Assembly: GCF_003833015.1 (NCBI RefSeq)
Contig: NZ_RJLQ01000001.1
Span: 206,879 to 270,878, forward strand
From: Clostridium sp. E02
GTDB lineage: Bacteria; Bacillota; Clostridia; Lachnospirales; Lachnospiraceae
DNA length: 64,000 nucleotides
Direction: 5' to 3'
Shown here: positions 36,678 to 45,747 of the stretch, one piece after another
How positions within the stretch are numbered: the first letter of the stretch is position 1
Layout: every line of letters starts with the position of its first letter
The notes under the pieces: model-generated
Seen by the model: only the letters and a program-made list of their open reading frames with translations
Told to the model about the DNA's origin: nothing
The model's database searches: none
Position numbers and translations under genes: made by a program

Positions 36678-37799
36678 TTGTCAGTTAGTAAGAATAGTAA
36701 GACTGGAACATGGGAAGTCAGGGTTTACTTCAAAGATTGGACGGGGGAACGAAAGCAGACCACGAAACGAGGTTTTGCCAAGAAGAGCGATGCGCTGGAC
36801 TGGGAGAGAGCCTTCAAGCTTCAAAAAGAGCAGAGACTTGATATGAACTTTGAAATCTTTGTGGATCTTTATTTAAAAGATATTGAACCACGTCTGAAAC
36901 GAAATTCATTTTTAAGTAAGGAGCATGTAATCCGTAAGAAGATTATTCCTTACTTCAAAAATAAGAAACTTCAGGACATCCGACCTTCCGATATTGTGCA
37001 ATGGCAGAATGAAATTATGAAGATGAAGAAAGATGATGGAGAAAAGTATTCACCAGTCTATCTGAAAACCATTCACAATCAGATGAGTGCTATTTTAAAC
37101 CATGCAGTTAATCTTTATGGATTAACTGCAAATGTAGCACGAAAAGCTGGTGGCATGGGGAAAGAGAAGAGTAAGGAAATTGAGTTTTGGACGCAGGAGG
37201 ATTATCAGAAATTTATTGAAGTAGTAGCAGATAAGGAAATATCTTTTTATGCGTTTGAAATGCTCTATTGGACTGGAATTCGAGAAGGGGAACTTCTTGC
37301 ACTTAGCAAGTCAGATTTCAATTTTGAGAAGAAAACCGTAACCATTAGCAAGTCATATCAGAGACTAGAGGGGCAGGATGTCATTACAGATCCTAAAACT
37401 GAAAAGAGTAATCGGAAAATCATCATGCCAGATTTTCTGATCATCGAAATGCAGGAATATATCAATTCTTTATTTCGATATGGCAAACATGACCGAATAT
37501 TTCAGATTAGCAAAAGTTACCTTCATCACGAAATGGATCGTGGAGCAAAGGGAGCTGGAATTAAGCGAATCAAAATTCATGGACTTAGGCACTCCCACAT
37601 TTCGCTTCTGATTCATTTAGGATATTCAGCACTTGCTATCGGAGAAAGAGTAGGGCATGAAGCGGTAGATATCACATACAGATACGCACATTTATTTCCA
37701 ACAGTACAGTCAGAAATGGCGGATAAATTAAACCAGGAAAGAGAGGAACTTATCTATGTCGGAGAAGAGTATGGACAAAAAGAACAGATGGAGGAGTGA
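36678..37799 (+). CDS. int: Tyrosine-type site-specific integrase
   Basis: 373 residues. N-terminal arm-binding AP2-like domain (SKTGTWEVRVYFKDWTGERKQTTKRGF), core-binding domain (about 60-160), and catalytic domain with Arg in WTGIREGELLAL, HGLRHSH (about 305-311), His in GERVGHEAVD and the nucleophile Tyr in DITYRYAHL. TTG start at 36678 is supported by GGGAGGTGAGC just upstream. Very likely catalyses insertion at the guaA 3' end. Confidence 0.93.
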   Translation: MSVSKNSKTGTWEVRVYFKDWTGERKQTTKRGFAKKSDALDWERAFKLQKEQRLDMNFEIFVDLYLKDIEPRLKRNSFLSKEHVIRKKIIPYFKNKKLQDIRPSDIVQWQNEIMKMKKDDGEKYSPVYLKTIHNQMSAILNHAVNLYGLTANVARKAGGMGKEKSKEIEFWTQEDYQKFIEVVADKEISFYAFEMLYWTGIREGELLALSKSDFNFEKKTVTISKSYQRLEGQDVITDPKTEKSNRKIIMPDFLIIEMQEYINSLFRYGKHDRIFQISKSYLHHEMDRGAKGAGIKRIKIHGLRHSHISLLIHLGYSALAIGERVGHEAVDITYRYAHLFPTVQSEMADKLNQEREELIYVGEEYGQKEQMEE

Positions 37800-38085
37800 G
37801 ACAATCGCATTTCGTATTTCCCCAGAGGAAAATCAGGAACTGGAGCTACGAGTGAAGTTATCAGGATTTCGTACAAGGCAGGAATATATCATTCAAAGTG
37901 TTTTGTATCAAAAGATTGTAGCGCAAGGGAATCCGCTGATGTTGGTGCAATTTCGTAAGCAGTTACTTCATATTGAACAGGATCTAGTGCGACTGGAAAA
38001 AATCAGTGATATGAATCCAGAGCTGATGACTCCAATACGAACCATGTTGGAGATTCTGGAGGGCTTCCAGATGAATAGTAAATGA
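37756..38085 (+). CDS. Ribbon-helix-helix mobilisation accessory protein (MobC-like)
   Basis: 109 residues; KKNRWRSETIAFRISPEENQELELRVKLSGFRTRQEYI (in parts) has the RHH pattern of relaxosome accessory proteins (beta strand TIAFRIS, then helices), and a charged C-terminal helix follows. It overlaps the end of the integrase gene by 44 bases and the next gene by ATGA. In related elements the protein helps the relaxase bind oriT. An internal ATG at 37771 is an alternative start. Confidence 0.65.
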   Translation: MSEKSMDKKNRWRSETIAFRISPEENQELELRVKLSGFRTRQEYIIQSVLYQKIVAQGNPLMLVQFRKQLLHIEQDLVRLEKISDMNPELMTPIRTMLEILEGFQMNSK

Positions 38086-38747
38086 CTATCTTTGAAGAAG
38101 TGAAGAATTCTGTTACTGCAAGGCAAGCTGCTTTGCAGTATGGAATCAAGGTGGGTAAGAATAAAATGGCTTGTTGTCCATTTCATAACGACCACCACCC
38201 AAGCATGAAAATAGATATTGGATTTTGTTGTTTTGCATGTGGAGAAAAGGGGGATGTAATTGCTTTTGTTAGCAAATTATTTGGACTTACTCCATATGAA
38301 GCAGCAAGAAAGTTGGCAGAGGATTTTAGAATACAACTTTCCAGCATAAATAAAGCAGAAAAGAAACGTAGAAAATCCTCTAAAAAATCGACACAATCAA
38401 AATCATGCATGGAATACCAGCTACAACAGAATTTTTATCAGATGGAGCAACGGATGATTCGTGTTCTGTGTGATTATTTAAACCTATTAGAACGATGGAG
38501 ACAGATGGTTGCACCAAAGACACCTGCAGAGGAGTGGAAAGAAGAATATGAAGTAGCTTGCCATAAGATTTGCATGGTGGAGTATTATCTGGACATTCTT
38601 TTGCAAGGTTCATTAGAAGAAAGAGCAGAATTTTTTATACACAAAGGAGAGGAAGTGATTCAAATTGAAAACCGAATGGGAGGTATTAAAGCAGGAAACC
38701 AAGGAGGAACTAAAAATTGCAATGACAACACTAAATCAGCCAGTTGA
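38082..38747 (+). CDS. CHC2 zinc-finger primase-like protein
   Basis: 221 residues. Residues ~27-55 form a DnaG-type zinc finger: KMACCPFHNDHHPSMKI then GFCCFACGEKGDVIAFV, with LTPYEAARKLAEDF after it. The C-terminal half is helical and of unknown role; no TOPRIM domain follows, so it needs the next gene product for replication. Overlaps the previous gene by ATGA and the next by about 80 bases. Confidence 0.85.
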   Translation: MTIFEEVKNSVTARQAALQYGIKVGKNKMACCPFHNDHHPSMKIDIGFCCFACGEKGDVIAFVSKLFGLTPYEAARKLAEDFRIQLSSINKAEKKRRKSSKKSTQSKSCMEYQLQQNFYQMEQRMIRVLCDYLNLLERWRQMVAPKTPAEEWKEEYEVACHKICMVEYYLDILLQGSLEERAEFFIHKGEEVIQIENRMGGIKAGNQGGTKNCNDNTKSAS

Positions 38748-40041
38748 AACACAACACACTGTGGAGTGGTTTGATGGAAGTTGTATCAATGAAGTCATGT
38801 TCTGTGAGGATTTCTTATCATCCCATCCACTGAAATGTATCAATGGTTCCTTTTATGGAGTAAATGGCATGATTTGTGATCCAGAGATTGAAAAGGATAT
38901 TTATGACTGTATCAAGCCTTTTCTGGTGAAAGGAATTTCTAAGAAAGTAAAACAGATTACCGAAGTGATGAAGCTGGAGGCTCATTCGGAGGAGCTTCCA
39001 ATTCAGCAGGATCGACTTCATGTGAGAAATGGTACTTATTATTTGGATGGAGGTTTTACACCAGAAAAGCAGTTCTGTCTGAATCGTTTGCCTGTTAGCT
39101 ATAAAACAAACGCTACCCTGCCAAATTGGTGGTTACAATTTCTATCGGAGTTATTGGAGGAAGAGGACATTCCAACATTGCAAGAATATATGGGCTATAG
39201 TCTTTTACCAACCACCAAAGGGCAGAAAATGATGCTGATAATTGGAAAAGGTGGGGAAGGAAAATCAAGAATTGGACTTGTCATGCGTAGCCTCTTAGGT
39301 ATCAATATGAATTCCTGTAGTATTCAAAAGATTGAGACGAGCAAGTTTGCCAGAGCAGATTTGGAAAACAAGCTTTTGATGATAGATGATGATATGAAAA
39401 TGGAGGCATTGCCGCAGACCAATTATATTAAATCCATTGTAACACTGGAGGACAAGATTGATTTGGAACGGAAGTCAAAGCAAAGCGTTCAGGGAGTGCT
39501 GTATGTCAGGTTTTTATGTTTTGGAAATGGAAATTTAAGTTCTCTTTATGACCGCTCTTATGGTTTCTTTCGTAGGCAGATCGTACTTACCACAAAGGAT
39601 AAAGACGAGAATCGAAAAGATGATCCATTTTTAATTGAGAAGCTAAGGCAAGAGACTGAAGGGATTTTTCTATGGTGTCTGGAAGGACTTAAAAGACTGA
39701 TTAAAAATGACTATGCCTTTACCATCAGTGCCAAAGCCAGGGCAAATTTACAAGAAGCCATGGAGGATGGCAACAATGTTATTTCCTTTATGCAGTCGCA
39801 AGGCTATGTCAGATTGGAAGCAGGAACCATCGCAACGACAAAATCTTTGTATGAAGCTTATCAGCAGTGGTGTATTGATAATACGGAAAAACCTATCGGT
39901 AGTAAGAGCTTTACTGGTTATTTAAAGCAGAATGAGCAGAAATATGGCATTACTTATTCTACCAATATTCCAGCGGATAATGGTAAAAATGCCAGAGGTT
40001 TTAAAGGGATTCATACACAGATAAGGACTTCCAGATTTTGA
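38665..40041 (+). CDS. P4-type plasmid/phage DNA primase-helicase (D5/superfamily 3)
   Basis: 458 residues. A D5_N-like domain (about 60-170) precedes the SF3 helicase with Walker A LIIGKGGEGKSRIG (about 193), Walker B KLLMIDDDM and sensor region LYVRFLCFGNGNLSS. Such proteins unwind DNA for autonomous replication of satellites and mobilizable elements. TTG 38665 has GGAGAGG 12 bases before it; ATG 38722 with AAGGAGG at 38701-38707 is an alternative start that avoids most of the overlap. Confidence 0.85.
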   Translation: MKTEWEVLKQETKEELKIAMTTLNQPVETQHTVEWFDGSCINEVMFCEDFLSSHPLKCINGSFYGVNGMICDPEIEKDIYDCIKPFLVKGISKKVKQITEVMKLEAHSEELPIQQDRLHVRNGTYYLDGGFTPEKQFCLNRLPVSYKTNATLPNWWLQFLSELLEEEDIPTLQEYMGYSLLPTTKGQKMMLIIGKGGEGKSRIGLVMRSLLGINMNSCSIQKIETSKFARADLENKLLMIDDDMKMEALPQTNYIKSIVTLEDKIDLERKSKQSVQGVLYVRFLCFGNGNLSSLYDRSYGFFRRQIVLTTKDKDENRKDDPFLIEKLRQETEGIFLWCLEGLKRLIKNDYAFTISAKARANLQEAMEDGNNVISFMQSQGYVRLEAGTIATTKSLYEAYQQWCIDNTEKPIGSKSFTGYLKQNEQKYGITYSTNIPADNGKNARGFKGIHTQIRTSRF

Positions 40042-40073
40042 CCTAATAACCACTTAGGAGATTACTTACGTTT

Positions 40074-40190
40074 GCGTATACGGAAAAAATACGTGACACA
40101 ACAATTCAGAAAGTAAGCGTATATGCGTATAAAGCCTGAAAATATAAGGGATTTAGAATATGTAAGGTGTATAGAAATACGCAAATACGC
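40074..40190. repeat. GCGTAT repeat cluster, candidate replication origin of element 1
   Basis: Five copies of GCGTAT in the 187-base gap between the helicase gene and tnpV: direct at 40074, 40117 and 40125, inverted (ATACGC) at 40177 and 40185. The close pairs 8 bases apart in opposite orientation look like iterons. The position next to a P4-type helicase gene suggests an origin; an operator for tnpV is the alternative. Confidence 0.5.
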
Positions 40191-40228
40191 GTTTTGAGAA
40201 ACATAAATTTATTTTGGAGGAGATAACC

Positions 40229-40609
40229 ATGGAAGAAAAGACAATTTTTGAACAATTGGAAGTGCAGTATGAAGAAGTGGATGGGCTACTTTATCCCATT
40301 TTATCTGTTGATGAGAAACCAGAAGCGAAGGAGCAGACAGGAAAATATGGTGACTGCTGGATTCACTATATGCAGGAAAATCATTTTGAACGATATCGTA
40401 GCTTGATTCGGTTTGGTAAGTTGCAGGAGAAGGCTATGGAGGTAAATGAAGAGGCATACGAGTTGTTAGATCAGATGATGAAAACTTATCTTGAAAAACA
40501 TCCAGTTCAAAATCCTAGCTCTACTATGGAAATGTGGAAGCTTCGAGAGCAGGCAAAGCGTATGGCAGAGGAATTTGTTTTTCAGGATATCGTATACAAA
40601 TTTCATTAA
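40229..40609 (+). CDS. tnpV: TnpV-family transposon-encoded protein
   Basis: 126 residues from ATG 40229, with GGAGGAG upstream. Pattern KTIFEQLEVQYEEVDGLLYPIL ... GDCWIHYMQENHFERYRSLIRFGKL ... YLEKHP ... EEFVFQDIVYKF matches TnpV proteins known from clostridial mobilizable elements such as Tn4451, whose role is unknown. It precedes the segregation genes by 16 bases and probably shares their transcript. Confidence 0.75.
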   Translation: MEEKTIFEQLEVQYEEVDGLLYPILSVDEKPEAKEQTGKYGDCWIHYMQENHFERYRSLIRFGKLQEKAMEVNEEAYELLDQMMKTYLEKHPVQNPSSTMEMWKLREQAKRMAEEFVFQDIVYKFH

Positions 40610-40625
40610 GGAGGAGTGAATTGAT

Positions 40626-41657
40626 ATGCCAATGACAGACAAAGAGCGAGGATTACTATTTTCAGAAAGATTTCGAAGAAAACTTAGAGTTAAAGAAGAG
40701 AGTGAGGAAAATACAATGACAAAAATCAGAGAATACAATATCAATGGAACAATTATACTGGGGTGCGATGCAGGTTATGGAAATTATAAAACAGTGCATA
40801 CCACATTTCCGACATCTGTATCAAAGAGTGATAAGAAACCAGCATTAACGGAAGAGTATCTGGAGTATGAAGGTGCATTTTATGCTTTTGGCGATGGTCA
40901 TAAATATTTTGTGGCAGATAAGCATAAGGATGGAGACAATTATATTTTAATGCTTGCGGCTGTTGCAAAGGAATTAAAGGCAAGAGGGCTGACAAAGGCA
41001 AAGATTCATCTAGCAGTGGGACTTCCTTTAAAATGGCTAAAAGCGCAGATGGAGGAATTTCGTAAGTATCTGCTTCAAAATTCCCATGTGAATTTCAGAT
41101 ACAGAAATGAAGATTACGCTGTGGATATTGTAGGCTGCACGGTAATGCCACAATGTTATGCGGCGGTTGCTGAAAATCTCAGAGATTTTACAGGACTGAA
41201 TATGCTCCTTGATCTTGGAAATGGAACAGGAAATATCATGCTTTTGAATAATGGAAAACCATCCGAGAGCAAAGCTTGGACAGAAATGATTGGTGTTCAT
41301 CAGGCATACAAATATATTCATGGACAGGTAATGGATGCGACTGGAGTAAATCTTCCAGCGGAAATTCTAAACAACTATCTTAAATATGGAAGAACAGATA
41401 TTGGTTCAGAGTATAGCACAATCATGGATCGAGCAGCTAAGAAATGTGTGAAGGATATATTTGATGTTTTGAAGGAGCATGATTTTAACCCTGACCTGAT
41501 GAAACTCTATGTCATGGGTGGTGGCGCAAGACTGATTGAAAAGTTCGGGGAATATGATCCAAAAAGAACAACCTTCAATCATGATATTCGAGCCAATGCC
41601 AAAGGATTTGAATATTACTGCTATATGACGTTGAAAAGCCAAAACAATAGAAAGTAG
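40626..41657 (+). CDS. ParM/Alp-type actin-like segregation ATPase
   Basis: 343 residues with the actin-fold signatures: phosphate-1 ILGCDAGYGNYKTVHT (about 44), phosphate-2 LLDLGNGTGNIML (about 196) and adenosine loop YVMGGGARLIEKFGE (about 298). ParM-like proteins polymerise to move plasmid copies apart. AAGGAGG precedes ATG 40626; an internal ATG at 40716 would give a more usual N-terminus. Its presence in an integrated element implies an extrachromosomal phase. Confidence 0.83.
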   Translation: MPMTDKERGLLFSERFRRKLRVKEESEENTMTKIREYNINGTIILGCDAGYGNYKTVHTTFPTSVSKSDKKPALTEEYLEYEGAFYAFGDGHKYFVADKHKDGDNYILMLAAVAKELKARGLTKAKIHLAVGLPLKWLKAQMEEFRKYLLQNSHVNFRYRNEDYAVDIVGCTVMPQCYAAVAENLRDFTGLNMLLDLGNGTGNIMLLNNGKPSESKAWTEMIGVHQAYKYIHGQVMDATGVNLPAEILNNYLKYGRTDIGSEYSTIMDRAAKKCVKDIFDVLKEHDFNPDLMKLYVMGGGARLIEKFGEYDPKRTTFNHDIRANAKGFEYYCYMTLKSQNNRK

Positions 41658-41666
41658 GTGGCTTTC

Positions 41667-42101
41667 GTGTCAGAAGAGAATTTCAATCGAAATGTCTACT
41701 TTAACTTAAAAGATGAAGAATCTGCCAGAGCATGGGAGATTCTTCACTCCCATGAAGTGAAGCAGGAGTTTAAATCTCAAAATAAATTCATCATTAAGGC
41801 AATCATTGATTACTTTGAAAGACAGATGGCTCTGAAAGAGGACTCTTATTTGGAAACCAGAGAGAAGGAAGATGCTTTTGTTGAACGGATTGTAAATGAA
41901 GTTCAGCAGAAAGCATTTGCAAATATTCCAGCATTAATCGGAGCCAGTGTGATGAGTGGACAATATCCTCTTTTATCTGTCAATCAAAGCCAGATAGCGG
42001 TGACTCCTACTTCAGATATTTCAAAAGAAAATGCCATGAAGGGAGTATCTGATGATGAACCAGAGGAAAATGATTTGCTGGAATTTGGATTCGGGTGCTA
42101 G
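41667..42101 (+). CDS. ParR-like partner of the actin-like ATPase
   Basis: About 144 residues. The N-terminal part NRNVYFNLKDEESARAWEILHSHEV ... SQNKFIIKAIIDYFER has the ribbon-helix-helix arrangement of ParR adaptors, followed by a helical and then acidic tail ending DDEPEENDLLEFGFGC. It directly follows the ParM-like gene, where parR is expected. GTG 41667 or GTG 41658 are both possible starts with AGGTGG nearby. Called on position and pattern only. Confidence 0.65.
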   Translation: MSEENFNRNVYFNLKDEESARAWEILHSHEVKQEFKSQNKFIIKAIIDYFERQMALKEDSYLETREKEDAFVERIVNEVQQKAFANIPALIGASVMSGQYPLLSVNQSQIAVTPTSDISKENAMKGVSDDEPEENDLLEFGFGC

Positions 42102-42402
42102 CTATAAAATCCGAATGATTTATAGCAATAACTCTTTATAAATGTGCAAAAGCAGAGCCAATAATGGCATGAATTGTGGAAATCGTTCTATTTGCTATGA
42201 AAATGTAGCTTGTGTCTAGCCAGTATTTGAGAAGTTACTACAAAAGCAAGATGATTTGAAGCCAGATGACTGATTAAGGTTCTGGCTTCTCTTAAATAGT
42301 GGGTAATGACATAGAATTGGTTTCTGAAAGAGATATTTCCATAAGAACTGCATTTGTAAAAGGCAAATAATACACTCCCACCACAGCCCTCGGCGTGTGA
42401 GA

Positions 42403-42488
42403 GCGAAATACACCCATCGCACAAATCTTCGATTTGTACTCTGTGTCTTTCGCGATTGCATCGAGCCAATACATTCCCTTCGGGAATG
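42403..42488. other. Candidate oriT upstream of the relaxase
   Basis: The 425-base gap before the relaxase holds nested inverted repeats: GCGAAATACAC (42403-42413) with GTGTCTTTCGC (42443-42453), enclosing ACAAATC-TTC-GATTTGT (42421-42437), then CATTCCC-TTC-GGGAATG (42472-42488). Such hairpins beside a relaxase gene mark transfer origins. The rest of 42102-42402 shows no gene. Confidence 0.6.
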
Positions 42489-42526
42489 GAGATAACTATA
42501 AATAATTTTACGAAAGAAGGTGACAT

Positions 42527-43903
42527 ATGCCAAGGCATTCATTTATTCAGATGTCAAAATTGACGGATCTGAAAGGACGTATTGATTACGTTACAAATCC
42601 AGATCGGCAGGAGTATTTATACGCAACATATAATACCACTGACAATCAGTTCTGGAAACTGCTTGCAAAAGAAAATCAGGAGGATTTCAAACGGAGTGGT
42701 ACGAAAGGAACATGTATTGAAGCCAGGGAATTGATTATTGCATTGCCTGAGGATTTTATCCAGTATGATAAAAAGTGGTTACTACAAACTGTAGTAGATT
42801 ATTTCAAGCAGGAATATGGCATAGAGTGCTTTTCAGGACTTCATCATAATAAGACTTTGAGCAATTATCATATTCATATGATTTTTTCAGAGCGACAACT
42901 ATTGGAAAAACCAGTTGAAAAGATTGCTACAAGGAACATGTTTTTTAATGAAAAAGGGAAGCATGTGCGTACCAAGAAAGAGATTTTGGATGAGAATGGG
43001 AAAGTCAGATCTGGTTGTAGAATCATTCCGAAAGGTCAAGTTTATGAAAGACATTTCTTTGAACCAAAGATTGAGCATTTTAAAGAAAAAGAATTTTTGG
43101 ATGAAGCAAAGCATAAATTGACCAATCTTATAAATCGCTATGTGAAAGAGGAAAACAAGAAGTTGGCTGTGTTTGATAAATCTGGCCCATATCTGCCTAC
43201 GAAAAAGATTGGGAAAAACAATCCAAAGGAAAGGGCAATTAAGGAAGACAATGAAGTAAGAAAGCAGTGGAATCATACCGTTGATGAAGCATTGCTGACT
43301 GGAGTTGTAGAGGCTGAGATTGTCGTAATTAAGCAGGAGAAGATTTCGGAGAAAGTAAAGGATTCTATCAAGACATACGGGGAATTTCCTTATTTCTTCA
43401 AAAGCATTGTGGAAGCAGCAATTCAATTCCTGAAGGAAGTCATTAGCAAGTTCTTGTTACCGCCGAAGCCAGTATTTCATGGGAATATGGAAAGGTATGA
43501 GCAAATGGAAACACAAAGGCAGAGATTTATGCATGTGGTTCAGCAGATGAAGACGATTGATGAGCAGGAGATTCAACCGTTGAAGGCAAAATATGATGGA
43601 CTTCATCCAGTGTTTAAGGCAAAGGAGAGGAAGGAACTGGAGAAAAAATTGAATATTGCAGTTATGCATAGGAATAGTTTGGAATTGCAGTTATCATCAT
43701 CGATTGAAGCAGCTGGTTATCGGAATATTCGGGAATTTATGGAGGATTACAATAAGTTTTCGGGGGAAGTTACTCGGTATGAGGCGGAGGTCAGTGATTG
43801 TGAACGAGAATGTCGGGAGAGGGAGATTGAGAGGAAGTATGCCAAAGAACAGAATACAGATGGAATAAGCAATATTCAAGATAAATATCCCCAAGTCAGA
43901 TAG
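42527..43903 (+). CDS. MobA/MobL-type relaxase
   Basis: 458 residues. The N-terminal relaxase domain has the metal-binding motif NYHIHMIFSER (HxH, about residue 110), preceded by GLHHNKTLS; the C-terminal half is a coiled, basic region. It nicks oriT and pilots the DNA strand for transfer by a helper conjugation system. GAAGGTG precedes ATG 42527. Catalytic Tyr candidates lie near the N-terminus (IDYVTNPDRQEYLYATY). No T4SS genes lie in the element. The next 340 bases (43904-44240) are AT-rich with no recognised feature. Confidence 0.82.
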   Translation: MPRHSFIQMSKLTDLKGRIDYVTNPDRQEYLYATYNTTDNQFWKLLAKENQEDFKRSGTKGTCIEARELIIALPEDFIQYDKKWLLQTVVDYFKQEYGIECFSGLHHNKTLSNYHIHMIFSERQLLEKPVEKIATRNMFFNEKGKHVRTKKEILDENGKVRSGCRIIPKGQVYERHFFEPKIEHFKEKEFLDEAKHKLTNLINRYVKEENKKLAVFDKSGPYLPTKKIGKNNPKERAIKEDNEVRKQWNHTVDEALLTGVVEAEIVVIKQEKISEKVKDSIKTYGEFPYFFKSIVEAAIQFLKEVISKFLLPPKPVFHGNMERYEQMETQRQRFMHVVQQMKTIDEQEIQPLKAKYDGLHPVFKAKERKELEKKLNIAVMHRNSLELQLSSSIEAAGYRNIREFMEDYNKFSGEVTRYEAEVSDCERECREREIERKYAKEQNTDGISNIQDKYPQVR

Positions 43904-44249
43904 AACATAATTGCTACAGTTTCTCGATCTAGAATAGATGTAAAATAATAAAATTCGTGTTGGCTATAGGTTGACAAATGTGATAAAATAAAGATGGCTT
44001 TTTGTATATTTAATGAAGTCCTTTGACTTAAATTGATATTAATGATATTGAGGAGCCATCTATATCAAATAAGTGCTTTAATTTGAAAATATTAAGAATG
44101 TTTTGTGTTATTTTTAGCGTATAAGCTCTGAGAGGATTCTTTAGTCTTCATATAACAAAATATAGAAATATATTATGTAAAAATCTTAACGGTATCATCG
44201 CAGAAAATTCTATTATTAAACTAAATTATTATAAAGGGGAATGAATATA

Positions 44250-45734
44250 ATGGAAGAGAAGAAAGTTGAAAGTGAATTTCCATATAAATGTAAAACATTA
44301 GAAGAAATTTTTAACTCATCTATTAAAGAATATGGATTTAAGCATAAAATAGAAGAAAGCGAACAAGAAAAAAAACTAGAAGAAACTTACAGAACAAAAA
44401 TACGGCGCCAACGAGATAAAATACTTTACACAGGTGGGTTTCGTAGATTACAAGATAAAACCCAGGTGATGTCAGTTACATTGACTGGTGATCATAGAAC
44501 AAGACTAACACATACACTTGAAGTTGAACAGATTGCTTTGAGTGTGTCAGATGCATTAGGACTGAATAGAGATTTGGTTTCGGCAATAGCGTTGGGGCAT
44601 GACGTTGGGCATACACCATTTGGACATGCGGCGGAAAGAGCACTAGATGAAAAGTTGGAAAATAATGGAGGCTTTCATCATCCTATACAAAGTGCTAAAT
44701 ATTTATGGGAAAAGTATGGCGATAATCTTGTAAATGAAATTTATGAAGGTATTTTGGAACATGATTCAGATATGTTTACTATTGATGCGAATAAGGCAAA
44801 AGAGCAACTTAAGTATAGTGTGTATTGCCCAAAAGATGGTAAACCGAAGGATTGTAGTCACTTTCTTTCTTTATTAAAGAAGGTTCCAAGCACCTTGGAA
44901 GCACAAGTGGTTGTGTGGGCGGATAAAATTGCTTATATTACACATGATTTAGAAGACTTTTTACATTCTCCAATTTATACGTCAGTTATAAAAGCTGAAA
45001 AAAGTAATGCTCGTGGTACTGAGAATCATAAAAATACAGAAGAGATATTATGTGGTTTATTAAGTAAATTAATTAACAAGAAAATTGAAAAGATTGATAC
45101 ATTTGAATCCAGAGATTTAATTCGAAAAATTACAACAAACCTAATAGAAACAAGTGCTCAAAATATTAAGGGTATTAGTGGGTTAACCCAAGAAAAAGTT
45201 CAAGTGGAAACAAATAGTAGATTAGAGAAAATAAAAGAAAATCCTGAAAATATAAGTGATAAAAAGAACTTTTTAAATAGTTTGATAATTAATTTTGAAA
45301 ATGCTTTTAGAGAAAATTACTATCTATTAAGAGACCTTTTGGATGAAGAGTACATTTTTAGTTCTCAAGTTCAGCGTAGTGATGCTAAAGCAGATAAGAT
45401 TATTTCTTATTTATATGATGAGTTCATACATAATTATAAGTTAACGCCCTTAGAAATTCGTATGAAAATTGATAATGAAATAAAACAAATGGCAACAAAA
45501 ATGCTGGAAAGCAAAGGAGTTGCTGCAGATGATATTGATAATATCATTTCGAAAAAAATGAAAGATATGGAAAAAGAGATGCAGGAAACGATAGATACAT
45601 TTGATGATTATAAAAAGAAAAAATCGGAAATTATTGCAAGAGATGTTGCATCTTATATTTCTACAATGTCAGATACATATGCAGAAAATATGTTTTGCAA
45701 CTTAAATGCAAGTAAAGATAACTATAGTTTATAG
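44250..45734 (+). CDS. dGTPase-like HD-domain dNTP triphosphohydrolase
   Basis: About 494 residues. Conserved features: RQRDKILYTGGFRRLQDKTQV, then RTRLTHTLEVEQIA with the first metal His, LGHDVGHTPFGHAAE with the HD pair, and VVWADKIAYITHDLEDF with the last Asp. These match dGTPases, which strip triphosphate from dNTPs; phage-defence dNTPases deplete dNTPs. GGGG at 44236-44239 suits ATG 44250 (in-frame ATG 44241 is too close). The gene is strongly AT-rich and 13 bases before the next gene. Function in defence is inferred from context. Confidence 0.82.
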   Translation: MEEKKVESEFPYKCKTLEEIFNSSIKEYGFKHKIEESEQEKKLEETYRTKIRRQRDKILYTGGFRRLQDKTQVMSVTLTGDHRTRLTHTLEVEQIALSVSDALGLNRDLVSAIALGHDVGHTPFGHAAERALDEKLENNGGFHHPIQSAKYLWEKYGDNLVNEIYEGILEHDSDMFTIDANKAKEQLKYSVYCPKDGKPKDCSHFLSLLKKVPSTLEAQVVVWADKIAYITHDLEDFLHSPIYTSVIKAEKSNARGTENHKNTEEILCGLLSKLINKKIEKIDTFESRDLIRKITTNLIETSAQNIKGISGLTQEKVQVETNSRLEKIKENPENISDKKNFLNSLIINFENAFRENYYLLRDLLDEEYIFSSQVQRSDAKADKIISYLYDEFIHNYKLTPLEIRMKIDNEIKQMATKMLESKGVAADDIDNIISKKMKDMEKEMQETIDTFDDYKKKKSEIIARDVASYISTMSDTYAENMFCNLNASKDNYSL

Positions 45735-45747
45735 AAACGAGGAAAAT

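Noticed and set aside
42188..42542. Several overlapping minus-strand frames in the pre-relaxase gap
   Set aside because: They coincide with the hairpin-rich oriT candidate, overlap each other in different frames and show no protein family pattern.
42899..43426. 175-codon minus-strand frame inside the relaxase gene
   Set aside because: Antisense to a well-supported gene; hydrophobic-looking text results from the reversed codon composition.
43971..43990. TTGACA with TAAAAT downstream before the dNTPase gene
   Set aside because: Spacing is only about 7 bases, too short for a sigma-A promoter; no good alternative -10 at 16-18 bases.
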